Shown: positions 46,399 through 57,833 of the stretch, in pieces
Layout: the number at the start of each line of letters is the position of its first letter
How positions within the stretch are numbered: the first letter of the stretch is position 1
NCBI RefSeq assembly: GCF_037126465.1
Contig: NC_088203.1
Coordinates: 97,464,668-97,528,667 of the forward strand
DNA length: 64,000 nt
Origin: Ornithodoros turicata
Taxonomy: Eukaryota > Arthropoda > Arachnida > Ixodida > Argasidae
Direction of reading: 5' to 3'
The notes under the pieces: generated by a model
Database searches by the model: none
What the model was told of the DNA's origin: nothing
The model's input: the letters and a program-made list of their open reading frames with translations, nothing else
Translations under genes and position numbers: made by a program

Positions 46399-46427
46399 GT
46401 ACAGTATCGCCCCTAGCGATACTCTAC
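46399..46427. repeat. Imperfect hairpin, second of two
   Basis: GTACAGTATCGCCCCTAGCGATACTCTAC differs from the first hairpin at two positions, both of which weaken the stem without removing it. Confidence 0.6.
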
Positions 46428-46515
46428 AAATATGCATGCATTGCATGCATGCATGCTACTTGTATGCATTACCACGTTATATTAAATTTTCCTCCAACAC
46501 ACACATAAAGGGAAC

Positions 46516-47155
46516 CAGTTGTCGTTACTTGGAAGTAAAGAGTTACTTCTATACGTTACGTTTGTATACCAGACAGCAGAAATACGAAAGCATCGCGTGC
46601 TTTTTTTTTTTTCAGCTCATCCATGATGAATTGCACTTCAGCAGCAACTGGTACTCAAAGCTAGCTGACATGAGTTCCCGAGTAGGGGACAGACATACTA
46701 AACGCCCTGAGTGCAGTGAATCCTTGAAATGAGGAATACAAAGCACGCATTGAGCGTTCTGAGACACTGCGGGTACAAGAGCAATGAGAAAGGAGTTCCT
46801 CTCTTGTGTCCTTTGCTCTTCGCTGGGGATTTTCCCGCTTCAGTCTCGGGGAATGCCGCCATGTGCGCGAGAAAAACCACAGCTGGCGGTCGTGGTTGGT
46901 GACACTGAGCAAAAAAAGCAAAGAAAAGAAAAAAAAAGAAAAGAAAGAACTAGTAACTTGCAGTGACACGTTACGAATTTTTGTAACTAAGTACGTTATT
47001 AGTTTAATTTATTAGTTAGTTTTTATATTTTTGTACAATATATTAGTTAATTTATGAGTTTAATTTATTTGTTAATTATTAGTTCAATTAATTTTTAGAA
47101 AGTAACTAAATCATGACTTAGTTACCAAAAAACAGTAACGCGTTACGTACAGTCC
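46516..47155. mobile_element. Degenerate relative of the spacer hAT-type element
   Basis: The left side CAGTTGTCGTTACTTGGAAG resembles the left end of the element at 6536. The right side AACAGTAACGCGTTACGTAC resembles its right end. The middle differs and contains long A-rich and TTAGTTTAATTTATTAG repeats. No clean target duplication found. Confidence 0.4.
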
Positions 47156-47159
47156 GGTA

Positions 47160-48370
47160 ATAACACTGTGACTGCTCCAACAACTTCACGTGCATGCAGC
47201 GCATCATCCTCAAATGTAAAGTTGGCTTTTGTTGCGTACCATGGAACTATGCAGCCAAAGCACGCTTTACAGAGCGTTTAGGTGGTAGCGGTGGAGGTAT
47301 TAGTGGAACTGCTTGCCACACTCGGCCAGAGCACTTAACCTTCGTCCTGCCGAAGTGACCTGCGAGTGACCGAACTACACGGCTTTATTTCTGTACAAGT
47401 CGATGAAAGAGAGAGCAACACGGTGACACTTATAGTCTTGCACTTAACAGGAGAAGCAGAGTTGCCAAAGAAGACCTTACGTACCTGAAGGAAGCGCCAT
47501 GGTTCGTAGAACTTTCAAAGACGCCATTCTGCTCAGCCCCCTACGCACGGTCAGTGCAGATCCCTAGCTGGTAGAACTTGGATAACTACTATTGCGAAAA
47601 CTGCAGAGCAACCTTTCGCACTTTCGCCGAAGTCGATGCGATTCATCTTCCCTTTGCGGTAACCCGATAAACTCCAGCCTGCACGTAATCAATTTTGTTC
47701 AGGAACCGCAAGTCAACGTGCGAAATCCATTCCTTGGTGCGGCAAGTGAGTTATATCCGGCGGTGTCTGGTATGCAGCCCGAAGGGTGGTCCGTAATGGG
47801 TGCAGGCAAATATGTCGAACGAGGCCGGGTGGCACCAGCATCAATTTCCTTCTCGAGAACGGCACACAACATGGAATGCAATTAGAGCGTCTCGTACCCG
47901 ACTTCTTGAATCAAAATTTCTGCGCAATGCATCGCCGGTACAAATTCGTTCCGGTTAAAGAATGGCTGTTAATGAAAACGTGTCAGCAATGGGCTTCGGA
48001 CCTGCACCCTTTTCATCTACTGCAATCATTTTGTCGAAATATGAAACTTAATTTTATTGAGGGGGGGGGGGAGGATATGTTTAATGCAAAGTAAGAAAAA
48101 AGGGAAGGAAAAGGTTTGCCACGGTGTGGGCTTGCTATTCCCTAATGCTTTCAAGGAAACAGAAGAAAACAGCTGGGATACAGAAAATTATCAAAAAATA
48201 CAGAGGCTTCAGGGACGTGTTGGGCCTTTTGTGTTTTGTTGCATCAACACCTATATACTAGATTCGTTTTGCTGAGAAAGGTCGAGTATTTGCGTATCGT
48301 GCTAATCAGTGTCATTGGTCCCTAAATACTTCCTGGTGATTGTTGCGTTTCGTCTGTGTGCGTGTGATGA
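47160..48370. other. No gene seen
   Basis: Open frames of up to 100 codons have no recognisable motif. A G-run of ten bases lies at about 48061-48070. No repeat structure is evident by eye. Confidence 0.4.
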
Positions 48371-48374
48371 TAGA

Positions 48375-48518
48375 GAGTTTTAGTGTACCGTACGCTATCG
48401 CCTTTGTGCGCGTACGGGATAGCGTTGGTGGTTCTGCGCACGCGCAGACCATAAAGAGAGCTTACCCTCGTTATCCCTTACGTACACAAACGCGGTAGCG
48501 TACGATGTACTAAAACTC
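48375..48518. mobile_element. MITE with about 50-bp imperfect inverted repeats
   Basis: GAGTTTTAGTGTACCGTACG at the left pairs with CGTACGATGTACTAAAACTC at the right, and pairing continues inward (GCTATCGCC with GGTAGC, then CGTACGGGATAGCG with CGTTATCCCTTACG). Total 144 bases. No clear target duplication and no coding capacity. Confidence 0.65.
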
Positions 48519-49139
48519 ACTAATAGAGAGTGTTAGCAAACCATTGATAACGTTATCGTGAAGTTATCGTACATAGTGGAACCAACGGCAGCGTGCGTGA
48601 CTCATAACCTTATCCCTTGATTAGGCCTGGTGAATAGGGCACTTCGGAAGTGACGTTATCAAGAGTCGACCAATAAGGTACCCAAACACCACATAACCGT
48701 AGTGCCTTTAAACTATTTCTAATCTTTCTACAGTGGTTTCGGTAAGCAGCTAAGCAAATAAAACGTTTGACTGGATTGCCCTGAGAACAAGCAAATCGAT
48801 GTAGTTAAAGGAAGAAAGTTGCGTGCTCGTACACATTCTGGAAAAGGAAGCGCACTCCGGGGTATCATAGCAGTGTCTATCTACTGCACCATAACTTGCT
48901 ATACATCTGTTTAGCTACAGAAGCCCCGCCCACAGGTTGGCACCCACAGGTTGGGAAGGCTCAGGAAAATATATAGTTTTGGTCCGTGATGCTAGTTCGC
49001 GTAAGGTACTTAGTATGGTACACGGTACACGAACAGTGGTACCTGCTCGTGTTAAAAAAATCAGAGCGTCAGAGAAAAGCGTGACAGTATTTCGAAAGAC
49101 CCGAATTAATGAATTTCTTCGAGGTAATAATGGCTCCGA

Positions 49140-49570
49140 CACTGTTGTACAATGCTTTTGTATTGAAGCATCCAGTACCCAGCATTCAACTGCCGCACCT
49201 GTCATATTGAAGGAGACATCCCGCACTTGCTGCTCCACTGCACCCGTTACCGCCAACATCGTCTTCTCCTAGGGTCTCGCATCTCTCGCCTCAGGATTTC
49301 TGACGTTTCCCTAGCTACGCTGCTATATAGGCCCCACACAACGTAGTCAGGTGACAAAGGCACTTGTTCAGTTCCTGCGGATCTGTGGCCTTCTGGGTGA
49401 ACCGTGATCAATTTCGTGTTTCTTTTCCTTTTTGCTTGTTAGTTTTTCCTTTTGTTTGTCTTTCTTTTTGTCTTTTCCTTTCTTTCCTGGGAATAGCAAG
49501 CCGCCATAGCGCAAGCTAACCTTCCCCTCCTGTTTTTTTATATAATAAACATACCCCCCCCCCCCGCCCC
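49140..49570 (+). mobile_element. LINE 3' end with decayed protein tail and C-run
   Basis: Translation in one frame gives DIPHLLLHCTRYRQHRLLLG followed by RISRLRISDVSLATLL, typical of the zinc-type C-terminus of LINE proteins. The frame is broken after this. The 3' region contains GGGAATAGCAAGCCG, then ATAATAAACATACC and a C-run. The same tail appears as inserts in all three array spacers, which identifies this family as their source type. Confidence 0.65.
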
Positions 49571-50268
49571 AACCAGAACACTATCGTTAAGAACGTGACG
49601 TATTAGAACGAACGTGAGTTTGGACATAGTATTTCCTATTTAAAAATTGTAAAATCTTAGTCTTTAAAGTCAAACTGAAACCACTAGCGGAGCTTCCTGA
49701 ATTGTGAAGTGCCGTCAACTGCGTATTTACGAGTGGAACAACCGGATAGAAAGAACAAAGAAATACTGAAAGCGCTTCCAATTCATGAATAAGCCTCGAA
49801 TGAACAAGCGGCGGCTTATTATAGCGGCCATTATAATCCGATTGACTTCGCAGCGGAAACATTTACCGAATAAGCCTCATTTGTTGCACTGATCAACTTT
49901 GTGGGACACACGTTTTTCACACACGTTTATCATTATCTTCGCAAATACCCAACTCATCTCACTTCCGAAAGTACGTACGTTAAGCTGCTTAGAGAGAAAG
50001 AAACAAGCTGAGTAATTGACGCAGAAACGACGCTCTTGCTTTATTATTTAAACTCAACAGGCCATTGAAAACGCGCACCTGCTGCGCAGGCGTCGTAGTG
50101 TTCACATAAGTGACCAAAGGTTCCTAGCACGTTTGGACAGCGAGTTTGGTGATACGCAGCTGAGCACAATACCATAACTTGGCACCTAAAGCAAAAGAAG
50201 GTAGTCCCCGCGTATTGCATGTTTTGCAGATACGGCATTTCATGCACAAAAACAGCTATGAAATCATA

Positions 50269-52052
50269 CAGACTGATTATTTTTATCTTTTATGGAATTT
50301 TTATAAAAAGGCTATGGCAAGAGCACAGATGTCGTTTTTGCAATTGTGTTATACGGTCAAGAGGATGGGGGTATGCCACTGCCAACGTGTCTAATTATCT
50401 AAAATCCATTAAGCAGCTCTTTAATTAGGAAATCTCGCAGAAGCGAGATAGCAGAGCCGGAGACAATCGTCATTGAAAGGCGCTCTATCTTTTAAAAATC
50501 CAGAAAAAAGCGCGTGTCGTGAAATACCCATCACTGAATTTCAGTGTGCAAGTGAGCCCAATCCGAAAAAAGTGCGCCTGAAGAGCGCATCATCTACGCC
50601 GACAGCGACTTATCTGGACCGGAAAGCGGTTTATCTGGCCAGCAGGTCGACACCTACTGCAATCATCTCCATCGCCCCAAATCACGTGGCCCTCTGACGT
50701 GAAATGAGCGCTGTGCTCCCTGCGTTCCCGGTCGCCGCGTTTCGGCTCCTTTGCATGTCAAAATTCGGGGATGCATATTTTAACGCACGTGCGCGATTCA
50801 GGATTTGTTAGACGTGGAATGGCTTTTAACGGAGAGAGCCTTTCATTCTGCTATCTCGCTTTTGACTGAAATCACTTATTAAAGAGTTCATTAATGAATT
50901 TCAGGTAATTAGTAGGGCCAGGATTTTTAGGCACTAAAAAAGTGCGAAATAGGCAGGCATTTAGGCCCTAAAAACAGCGAAATAGGCAAATATAGGCACA
51001 ATAACATTGTAAGCTTTTATTGACTCCTTGCTTCACTATTCTCGTAGCATGGCACAATGAAAGTCGTTCTCAAGTTCTCAAATTTGGAACTTGATCTGTT
51101 TGCTCTAAATAGGGCCTTGTAGCGGGCGAAGCTTCTTTCCACGTCACATTACGTCACAGGTGCAAACTTGAAACATGAAATCTCGTACGGGCTGAGGTCT
51201 TGATCTGGTGTAGGTGTGTCCCCGCCATTTAGGATCTCTCAAATCTTCAGCAGTGTGGAAAGGGCCCCGATTCTTTTGAATGAAAGCCTCCATCTTCGTG
51301 GTGGCTCTGGAGCCCTTCCCTTCCAGGTTTTGGTGCGCAGAGCGGACACGTTGTAAGATCTTTAGAGATTCGTTCAAAGAAATGCCAACTGTTTCTAGCT
51401 TTTTCATGTTCGTCGACAGGCAGGAGAAATTTTCGGTTCACTGCGTTGTACTTATGGCAACCAACCGATGAGGTGAGCAGCCTTGTTAACTCTACTCTGC
51501 GACAGGAGACACAAAAAGCTAGCCCCACACCACGCGTTTCTGTTAAGGAGATTACGTGTCCGTGAGTCACAGAGGGCCACGGTAGGAGGCTATTGACGGG
51601 GATCAACGTATCCCCCTTAAGAAGGGTCGATGAGTCACAGGAGTGCAGAAAAGATGGCTATCGGAGGGGTCAACGTATTTTTCAGTCTTTGTGACGTCAA
51701 GGTTGCGACGAGAATAAATGTGTGTTGGAAGAAGACAAAACCTCACGTTCTGCCATGATATATAACATGCAAGTAAGAAGGTCCGGTCCCAAATTGCCTC
51801 AAATAGGCAATTCTAGGCACGAAACTTGGAAAAAGGCATTTATGCATGAAAATGTTCAGTTTAGGCATTTATAGGCAGTTTTAGGCAAATGCCTAAAAAT
51901 CCTGGCCCTAGTAATTAGTTATCTTGTAGTCGCATACTTTCTTCGAGATGATGTCCGCCTGGCCGTATAACTCAATTGCAAAAGCGACATCTGTGCTGAT
52001 CCCATATATTTTTTTTATAAAAACTATGTAACGTATAAAAATAAACACCCTG
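50269..52052. mobile_element. Long terminal-inverted-repeat element interrupted by a hAT
   Basis: The left arm begins after TA at 50269 (CAGACTGATTATTTTTAT) and runs to about 50470. Its inverse lies at 50830-50912 and, after an inserted element, at 51919-52052 (ending AAAATAAACACCCTG before TA). Matching pairs include AAGCGAGATAGCAGA with TCTGCTATCTCGCTT, and ACAGATGTCGTTTTTGCAAT with ATTGCAAAAGCGACATCTGT. The arms are thus about 200 bases, with no transposase between. The interior 50560-50720 resembles 1420-1530. TA flanks suggest a Tc1/mariner-type non-autonomous element. Confidence 0.7.
50913..51910. mobile_element. Nested hAT-type element with TAGGGCCAGG ends
   Basis: The termini TAGGGCCAGGATTTTTAGGC and GCCTAAAAATCCTGGCCCTA are a perfect 20-base inverted pair. 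GTAATTAG flanks it on both sides (50905-50912 and 51911-51918). Subterminal AAATAGGCA/TTTAGGCA motifs repeat many times at both ends. No transposase is visible in 998 bases. The 8-base duplication and TAGGG ends are hAT-type. It sits inside the right arm of the surrounding element. Confidence 0.9.
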
Positions 52053-52531
52053 TACGTAACTGGCCTAGGTAACACGTAAGGGTGCACGAAAGTAAGCCCA
52101 GGTGCTGACGATCTTTTTAAAAAGCAGTCGTCCTAACTTGCATGCAAAGGCTCTTACTTTAAACTCGTCGCCTCCTTATGTTAGATAATTTTTCAGCTAT
52201 ACTAAGGAGCGATACCGCGCTTTCATGCGAATGGTTAACGTCGCTGTAGGAGCGTTAATGGCCGCGTTAGTGCGCTCCCTCGCCATATTGTTGTTGCCTA
52301 GATGTCCGGCATAAATATTCTGGCCTGACGTGGGCAATTCGTAGACGAGTCTTCGCTGACAATAGAAGGCATAGAAACCACGGTAACTGGGCGTTAATGT
52401 GGTCGTTAACGCTCAAAGAGACCCGTTAGGCGTTCGCCGCTGAGGGTGTGAAGCCATTGTCTGCTGCCCCAGCGCGATTCCTAAGCCCTGCAAGTGGAGC
52501 CTTAGGCGTCTTTCATATCAGAGATCAACAA

Positions 52532-52585
52532 CAACACAAAAACAACTACTTTCTTGTGAGATGATGAATGGGGAGTTTCAATCAA
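52532..52585 (-). mobile_element. Tiny LINE-tail insertion
   Basis: AGATCAACAA occurs at 52522-52531 and 52586-52595. The 54 bases between hold CAACAACAAAAAC-like sequence and GATGATGAATGGGGA, the inverse of the CCCATTC, TCATC and TTG-repeat ends seen at 42280-42318. Probably a very short minus-strand LINE copy. Confidence 0.5.
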
Positions 52586-53135
52586 AGATCAACAAGTGCG
52601 CGTGACAATCCTGTGCCGAGCTTTCACTGGCTAAACTGATAACGAAAGAAAATGGGCGAAAGGAAATCCTCAGAACAAACACAAGAAAAGATGATGGATT
52701 GTTCTGGCGAGCCAAGCACGTGGACTGAGGCATGCTCGTTGATATTTCATTTCCTGGTGCGCCGCCAAAAGATGAAACATAGCTACTCGGCTGAAACAAA
52801 CTAGTGAGATTGAGCCTTCGAGTCCGCCTTACTGAAACTTGTGCTCGAAATATGGCAAGTTCACCTTGATTGAGGTTGTACGCGAACGCGAGAGAGCTCG
52901 GCACTTCCTTCGTTGTGGTGCGCATAATCTCCGTCTCACAGGCTCCTCAGGAAAATTCGATAACTCTGGAATGGCGGTGACACGAGCGAGCCTCACTGGC
53001 TGCGTAGCTAAGGACGTAACACTGCCGGAAGCCCCATGGTTTCTCTTTCGGGTTCCTTTGATCCTCGAAATCCCGGGAATTTTGCATAATTTTGTGTTCC
53101 GAAATCCCAGGTTTCGGGATAGTGAATTTCAGCTT

Positions 53136-53411
53136 TCTTCTTTTTTTTATTGCTTGTTAGCAATGCGAAGCAAGTGTGGCTATCAGCGGCGTACAGACGT
53201 GGACAGAGCACAGCAGGGACGCGTGGGGTTAGTATGCGTCCTGGGCCGACTTCAGGGAGAACTGTGCCGACATTTGCCTGGAAAGTCTTCGGAAAACCCA
53301 AGGAAAACCTCAGACTGCGCAGTCGGCGGTAGGATTCGAGCCCACCACCTCCCAGTTTTCTTTGGCTACAACCAACGAGCGGCGCCTTAGCCCACTCGGC
53401 CATGCCGCTGG
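53136..53411 (-). mobile_element. tRNA-derived SINE (tRNA-Ser/Leu-like head)
   Basis: On the minus strand the 5' end carries TGGCCGAGTGGGCTAAGGCG (A box, about 53383-53402), the hallmark of tRNA-Ser/Leu heads, and GGCTCGAATCC (B box, 53332-53342). About 170 bases of unrelated body follow, with GTCGGCCCAGGACGCA, ending in an A-rich tail (AATAAAAAAAAGAAG) near 53136-53152. It would be transcribed by RNA polymerase III from its internal promoter. No clear target duplication. A fragment of the body recurs near 35397. Confidence 0.8.
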
Positions 53412-53639
53412 TTTTACTTTTCGGCTTTGTTGTCAACGAATATTGTTGTTTTATTGGTGCCCGAGAACAGCCTCATAGGTCATGCGCGTGAAAAGGTAAG
53501 AATGATGTCTTACCGACTTTTGGTTTCGATCGGCCCTGCGCTAAAAATATCATTTGCATTCCGAAACCGAACCAACCACATCGTCCACGACACATGACAA
53601 AACGTTACCGGCTGATTTATGTGAACCACGCAAGCTATA

Positions 53640-54300
53640 GCCAAGAACAGCCCTCCTGTTGCATCTTAGCCCGTTGCTCTTCAACATTTTCATGACCTTG
53701 TATCATCTGTTACACATTCAACTGTGTTACAGTAGGCTGACGACATCAAAATAATGCGAACTATGTCAGCACCTTCAGATTGCGTTCTCTTACAAGAAGA
53801 CATAACTAGTACACTTAATTGGTGCACGAAGAACCGCCTCAAGGTGAACGCTGCAAAAAAAAAAAAAAACAGAAAAGAAAGGTTGTCTCATTTACCCGTG
53901 AAACAAATGTTGCTACCTTTCGCTACCCCATGTCTAGCACTCAACATTTCTCGGGTCAGCACTGTCCGTGATCTTGGATGCCAACTTTGCCAAGTTATGT
54001 GTCTACTCTTCGGACACTAGGTTATTTAACCTATACATGCAAAGTTTTTGACACCCCCTCTGATTTTGTTAAACTACAAAATATTCGTTTTACCACAGCT
54101 AGAATACGCATCCGTCGCATGCATGGAACGTACTGTGCGTTACTGAGGGTAATCGCCTTGAAGCTGTTGAGAAACCCGTACTTCGTTTTGCTCACAACTT
54201 TTACCTCCAGAACATCCCTGGCTTCGAGGCGTTCGACTACTGTAGCCTCCTCGTTAACACCTTAAACTCCTCCCGCCTACATCGCGGCGTCAAATTGCTG
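53640..54300 (+). pseudogene. Decayed jockey-like LINE reverse transcriptase
   Basis: Pieces of an RT are readable across frameshifts: LSPLLFNIFM near 53670, ADDIKIMRTM near 53740, LQEDITSTLNWCTKNRLKVN near 53790, then LEYAS near 54100 and LEAVEKPVLRFAHNFYLQ near 54160. The A-run at 53855 lies where a K-rich motif after LKVNAAK is expected. Typical of jockey/CR1-like elements; no long frame survives. Confidence 0.6.
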
Positions 54301-54309
54301 ATGCCACGT

Positions 54310-56150
54310 CCGCCAACAAATGTGTACAGCAGGAACAAGTAAGTCGGGCGAGGATGACTGAATTGAAGACAAGCAATAAGTAATGTTGCTTTTAACGGCA
54401 GTATATGATGAAAAAATACCCCATGAGGACGAAAAAGAGTTCACCAAAATTTGACAACGTGCGAGCAAGTCATAAGGGCCGGTTTTACGTACATAGAAAT
54501 ACGGTGGATTGCGAAGGATACCTCAAGAATAGCGAAAATTTATGCAGCCTAGCAAGAGTGAGAGAGCGACAGCGGAATCACTGTCGGTATCCTTCGCAAT
54601 TACCCTATTTTCTCTTCTTCATTGTACTCTTTCAAGTATTGCCCGAAGTATTGCGCTATTGGAGCCTCTTCCCTATCATTTTGTTATTATGTCCCCCATA
54701 CGATTTTCATCTGTATGTATATATGTTCTTTTAAACTCCTAGTGCCTTGGATTATTGCCTTACTGCCATTTTCTTTATGTCATTAATGCGTGTTGCATAT
54801 GTACATTACTGTAATTTGATGGTGCGCCAATACCGAGGCTCTTGCGGCCGTTCTTGGGCACAATAGACTCATTCGTTCATTCATTAAAAACTCCTACCAC
54901 ATCGTGAGTCTTCCGATCCATAAAGCCACACGAAGTATTACAGAATCTCTCTCTGCAGAATTTTTTTTTTTTTTGTTCTGTTAATCGCCATGAATACGTA
55001 TGATTGAAAATGAGAAGAAAAAACGGAGACAGCCCTTCGAGAAAATTAGGTTGGGGTTCTCCAGGCCAGAACACAATTAGTTTAGATGAGTAAAAAGGGA
55101 GAACAACAAAACGCACGCAGACTCCAGAATACTCCAGCAGAAGATGCCAAAAACGTTATTGCTTTTCGCAGCCGCTTTAGTATACATATATTAGTGTTGA
55201 ACGTCGTGTTTTCTGGTGCACTGCAAACACTGCTAACCGCGGGAAATATGCTGGCGTGCAGCCACCAGATAATCCGTATAGCGGATGAGAAGGGACACAT
55301 TGCTCCGCAAAGTGAATATTCCTGCACGGTGCGAAAGCTCGATATACGACTCGTAATACGCGGCAAAACTTTTGCCTGGTGCGCAGTGGTTTTATTTATT
55401 TATTTTTTCTTGCGTGTGTTTTCTTCCACTAGAATGTACCGTGGGAATGACAGGAAGCGCGTACTGTATCGCAATTTGTGATAGTATGATGGATATGCAG
55501 GTAGATACAGTTCTATACAGCATCCTGGGAATAACTGCAACAAAATCACGATCCCGTTCCGGGATCCCGGGATTTACATTTAGAAATCGAAGATTGTAAA
55601 AATGGCCCGGGATTCAGAACCCTACGCCGTGTTCATGAGTCTTCTCGACTTTCGCGAGCGAAGACCAGCTCCTCCTCCCCCCTCCCTTCGACAAGTTCCT
55701 CACCGCTATTTCACAAATATGTGTAGTCTTTACCTTTCCCCCATCAAGTGTACCGTTGTAACACCCCGTTTTTCTGTTGAACTGCTCTCTAACCTTTGCT
55801 GCTGTAATTCCTTGCAACCTTGAATTTATTTCGATATAATCTAGAGTTTTCATTCAATCAATCAATCAATCAATCATTTTATTTTCATTCATTCATATAG
55901 TACATACAATTAAAATAGAACTGAACGAATAGAACCAGTAGGAAAATTCCGGTTTCGTATCGTCTATTCTAAATCTATTCTTCTTCTATTCCAATTTTAT
56001 ATCTTCTATGCTTTTAACTGTGGTCTCTGTCATTGTTTTTCTTCTGGATCATGCTGAGACCATGAAGAGACGGTCAGCATTATAAATACATACATACATA
56101 CATACATAAATAAAAAACATCGTCATCACCACCACCACCATCCTCTGGCT
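54310..56150. other. No gene seen; microsatellites
   Basis: Short open frames without recognisable motifs. A T-run lies near 54960-54974, an AATC repeat near 55855-55878 and an ATAC repeat near 56083-56107. A 25-codon or longer frame near 55086 (131 codons) has no motif I know. Confidence 0.4.
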
Positions 56151-56159
56151 CGTTGTGGT

Positions 56160-56320
56160 TAGAGTCACTAAATAAGCTACGTCTACTAAATAAGCTAAAT
56201 ACTAATAATATACTACTAATACTAATAAAATAATACTAATAATACTAATAATAAAATAAATACTAAATAAGCTAAATAAGTCAGTAAATAAGTCACTAAA
56301 TACCTTATTTAGTGACTCTA
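56160..56320. mobile_element. hAT-type MITE
   Basis: Perfect 17-base inverted ends TAGAGTCACTAAATAAG and CTTATTTAGTGACTCTA. GTTGTGGT flanks it exactly on both sides (56152-56159 and 56321-56328). The inside is an AT-rich array of ACTAATA and AATAAGCTA units, plus a hairpin at 56291-56317. An 8-base duplication with TAGAG ends is hAT-type; 161 bases, no coding capacity. Confidence 0.85.
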
Positions 56321-57059
56321 GTTGTGGTGACCGAGACAGTCAGAGAGTAAGGTAAAAAGACAGCTCCGTCTATGAACAACAACCGCTACATTAATGTCGT
56401 GTGAATGAATGCCTTCGCCACCTGTACATCTTTTTCTTCATCACACATTCCCACATGGGAGCTGAGATGGCAAATATTCACAATGTTCCGAGGTTGGCCG
56501 AGTACGGAAAATGTGCCCTCCGTTTTCTCTTTTATATTGACGTGCTTTCTTTCTTTGTCTTTTTTTTTCACTCGTAATTTTTTAGCAATTTTACGTTGTT
56601 CAGAACACGACAAAGAATGTTAATGCCAATGAGGTTTCACACTCATGACAACCGGTATAGTGTTGCGAAACCACCTTCGCTTTTCCGTACCCTAGCGAAC
56701 ATCCGTAAAATACACTTTTAGGTGCAACTCCTAGCGAATGAGCTATTTATAATTAGTCATAATAATACAAATCGGTAATGTTGCGCGATTTAAACGGCAT
56801 GGGAAAACCGCTTTCATTGACAGATGACGGAATGGATTGAGGCGTAACCAGCAGAAGGAACATTTATCAGCGTTACAAATTGGCCACGAGAGAATAAATA
56901 TAGCATCGTTGGAATTGGAAGGCGGCCCGACGATATGTCCGCCCTTTCAGGACACTCCACCAAGATATGAATGTTACATCCTGTGCTTACTGTAAGAGCA
57001 TTACAATATCTCATTTTCTTCTGGCGCACCCTTATACGTGTTTCGCTTCGTCTGCTCAG

Positions 57060-57170
57060 CATACAAATCACTCGTCGTACACTTGAATATGCGTCTTTAA
57101 TCTGGCCATTAGAAATCTTGCATCGCGCTTCATTGTGTCAGACTATTACAAGCATTCGAGTGTATCGCTA
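57060..57170 (+). pseudogene. Small LINE RT fragment
   Basis: One frame reads RRTLEYASLIWPLEILHRAS, matching the LEYAS..W motif after the RT palm in jockey-like elements. Only this fragment is recognisable. Confidence 0.35.
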
Positions 57171-57517
57171 ATACAGCATACTCTTCGGCCCTATACCTGA
57201 TATGAATCTTCGTCCTGAGGTAAATCGCCATCTCTCGCTTTTACAGAGCATATTATACAACGCAGGTATTGTCACATCAACATCGCCACATTGTTGTACT
57301 CACGTTTTTTTTGTTAATTTCTTAAAGAACAGGAATTCGGCTCTTTGCCTGGCCAACCTTTCCTTTTTCTATTTTACAGCGTCAGCTGTATAGTGGAGAC
57401 TTTCCCGAGATCGCGTCGGCGTCGTCGACATTCGCATGTCCGCACGAAACTCTTATCGCATGTGCGCTCAGCGCTGGGAGTAAGGAGGAGAATCCCGCGT
57501 GTGTACAACCGCTATCG

Positions 57518-57830
57518 ATGGAAAGTGAGATAAAAACCAAAGTACGTCAGTTTTACAGCGTCAGCTCTGCCGTGCAGCTTCCCACAGGGCACATGGTGGC
57601 TGTGCGCTACTTCTCGCCTCGCGCTGCGCCGGAACGCGTCCGCGACTTTACCGTGTATGTACTCGCGCCTTACCGCACGCACAAGCTTCTCGTCGTCGGA
57701 GACTTTCACTGGCCACAAGCTCCACTTTCCTAAGCGATATGTCCGAACAACTGGGCCTTTCACAGTGCACCGACATCCGCCAACCCACATCGCCACGTAG
57801 TCGCTTGGCCGATGTGCTCAAATCAAGGCC
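57518..57830 (+). pseudogene. LINE endonuclease fragment
   Basis: The frame includes LLVVGDFHWPQAPLS near 57680-57730, the GDFN.P motif of AP-endonuclease domains with His in place of Asn. After a frameshift, LSDMSEQLGLSQCTDIRQPT and SRLADVL follow, matching the next part of such domains. Upstream, VQLPTGHMVAVRYFSP fits the strand before it. Broken and without the neighbouring RT. Confidence 0.55.
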
Positions 57831-57833
57831 GAT

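Noticed and set aside
52839..53390. 183-codon plus-strand frame
   Set aside because: Its second half is antisense SINE sequence, and the first half has no motif.
53383..53411. Genuine tRNA-Ser or tRNA-Leu gene
   Set aside because: The A and B boxes are good, but the cloverleaf is not complete and a long SINE body with A-rich tail follows.
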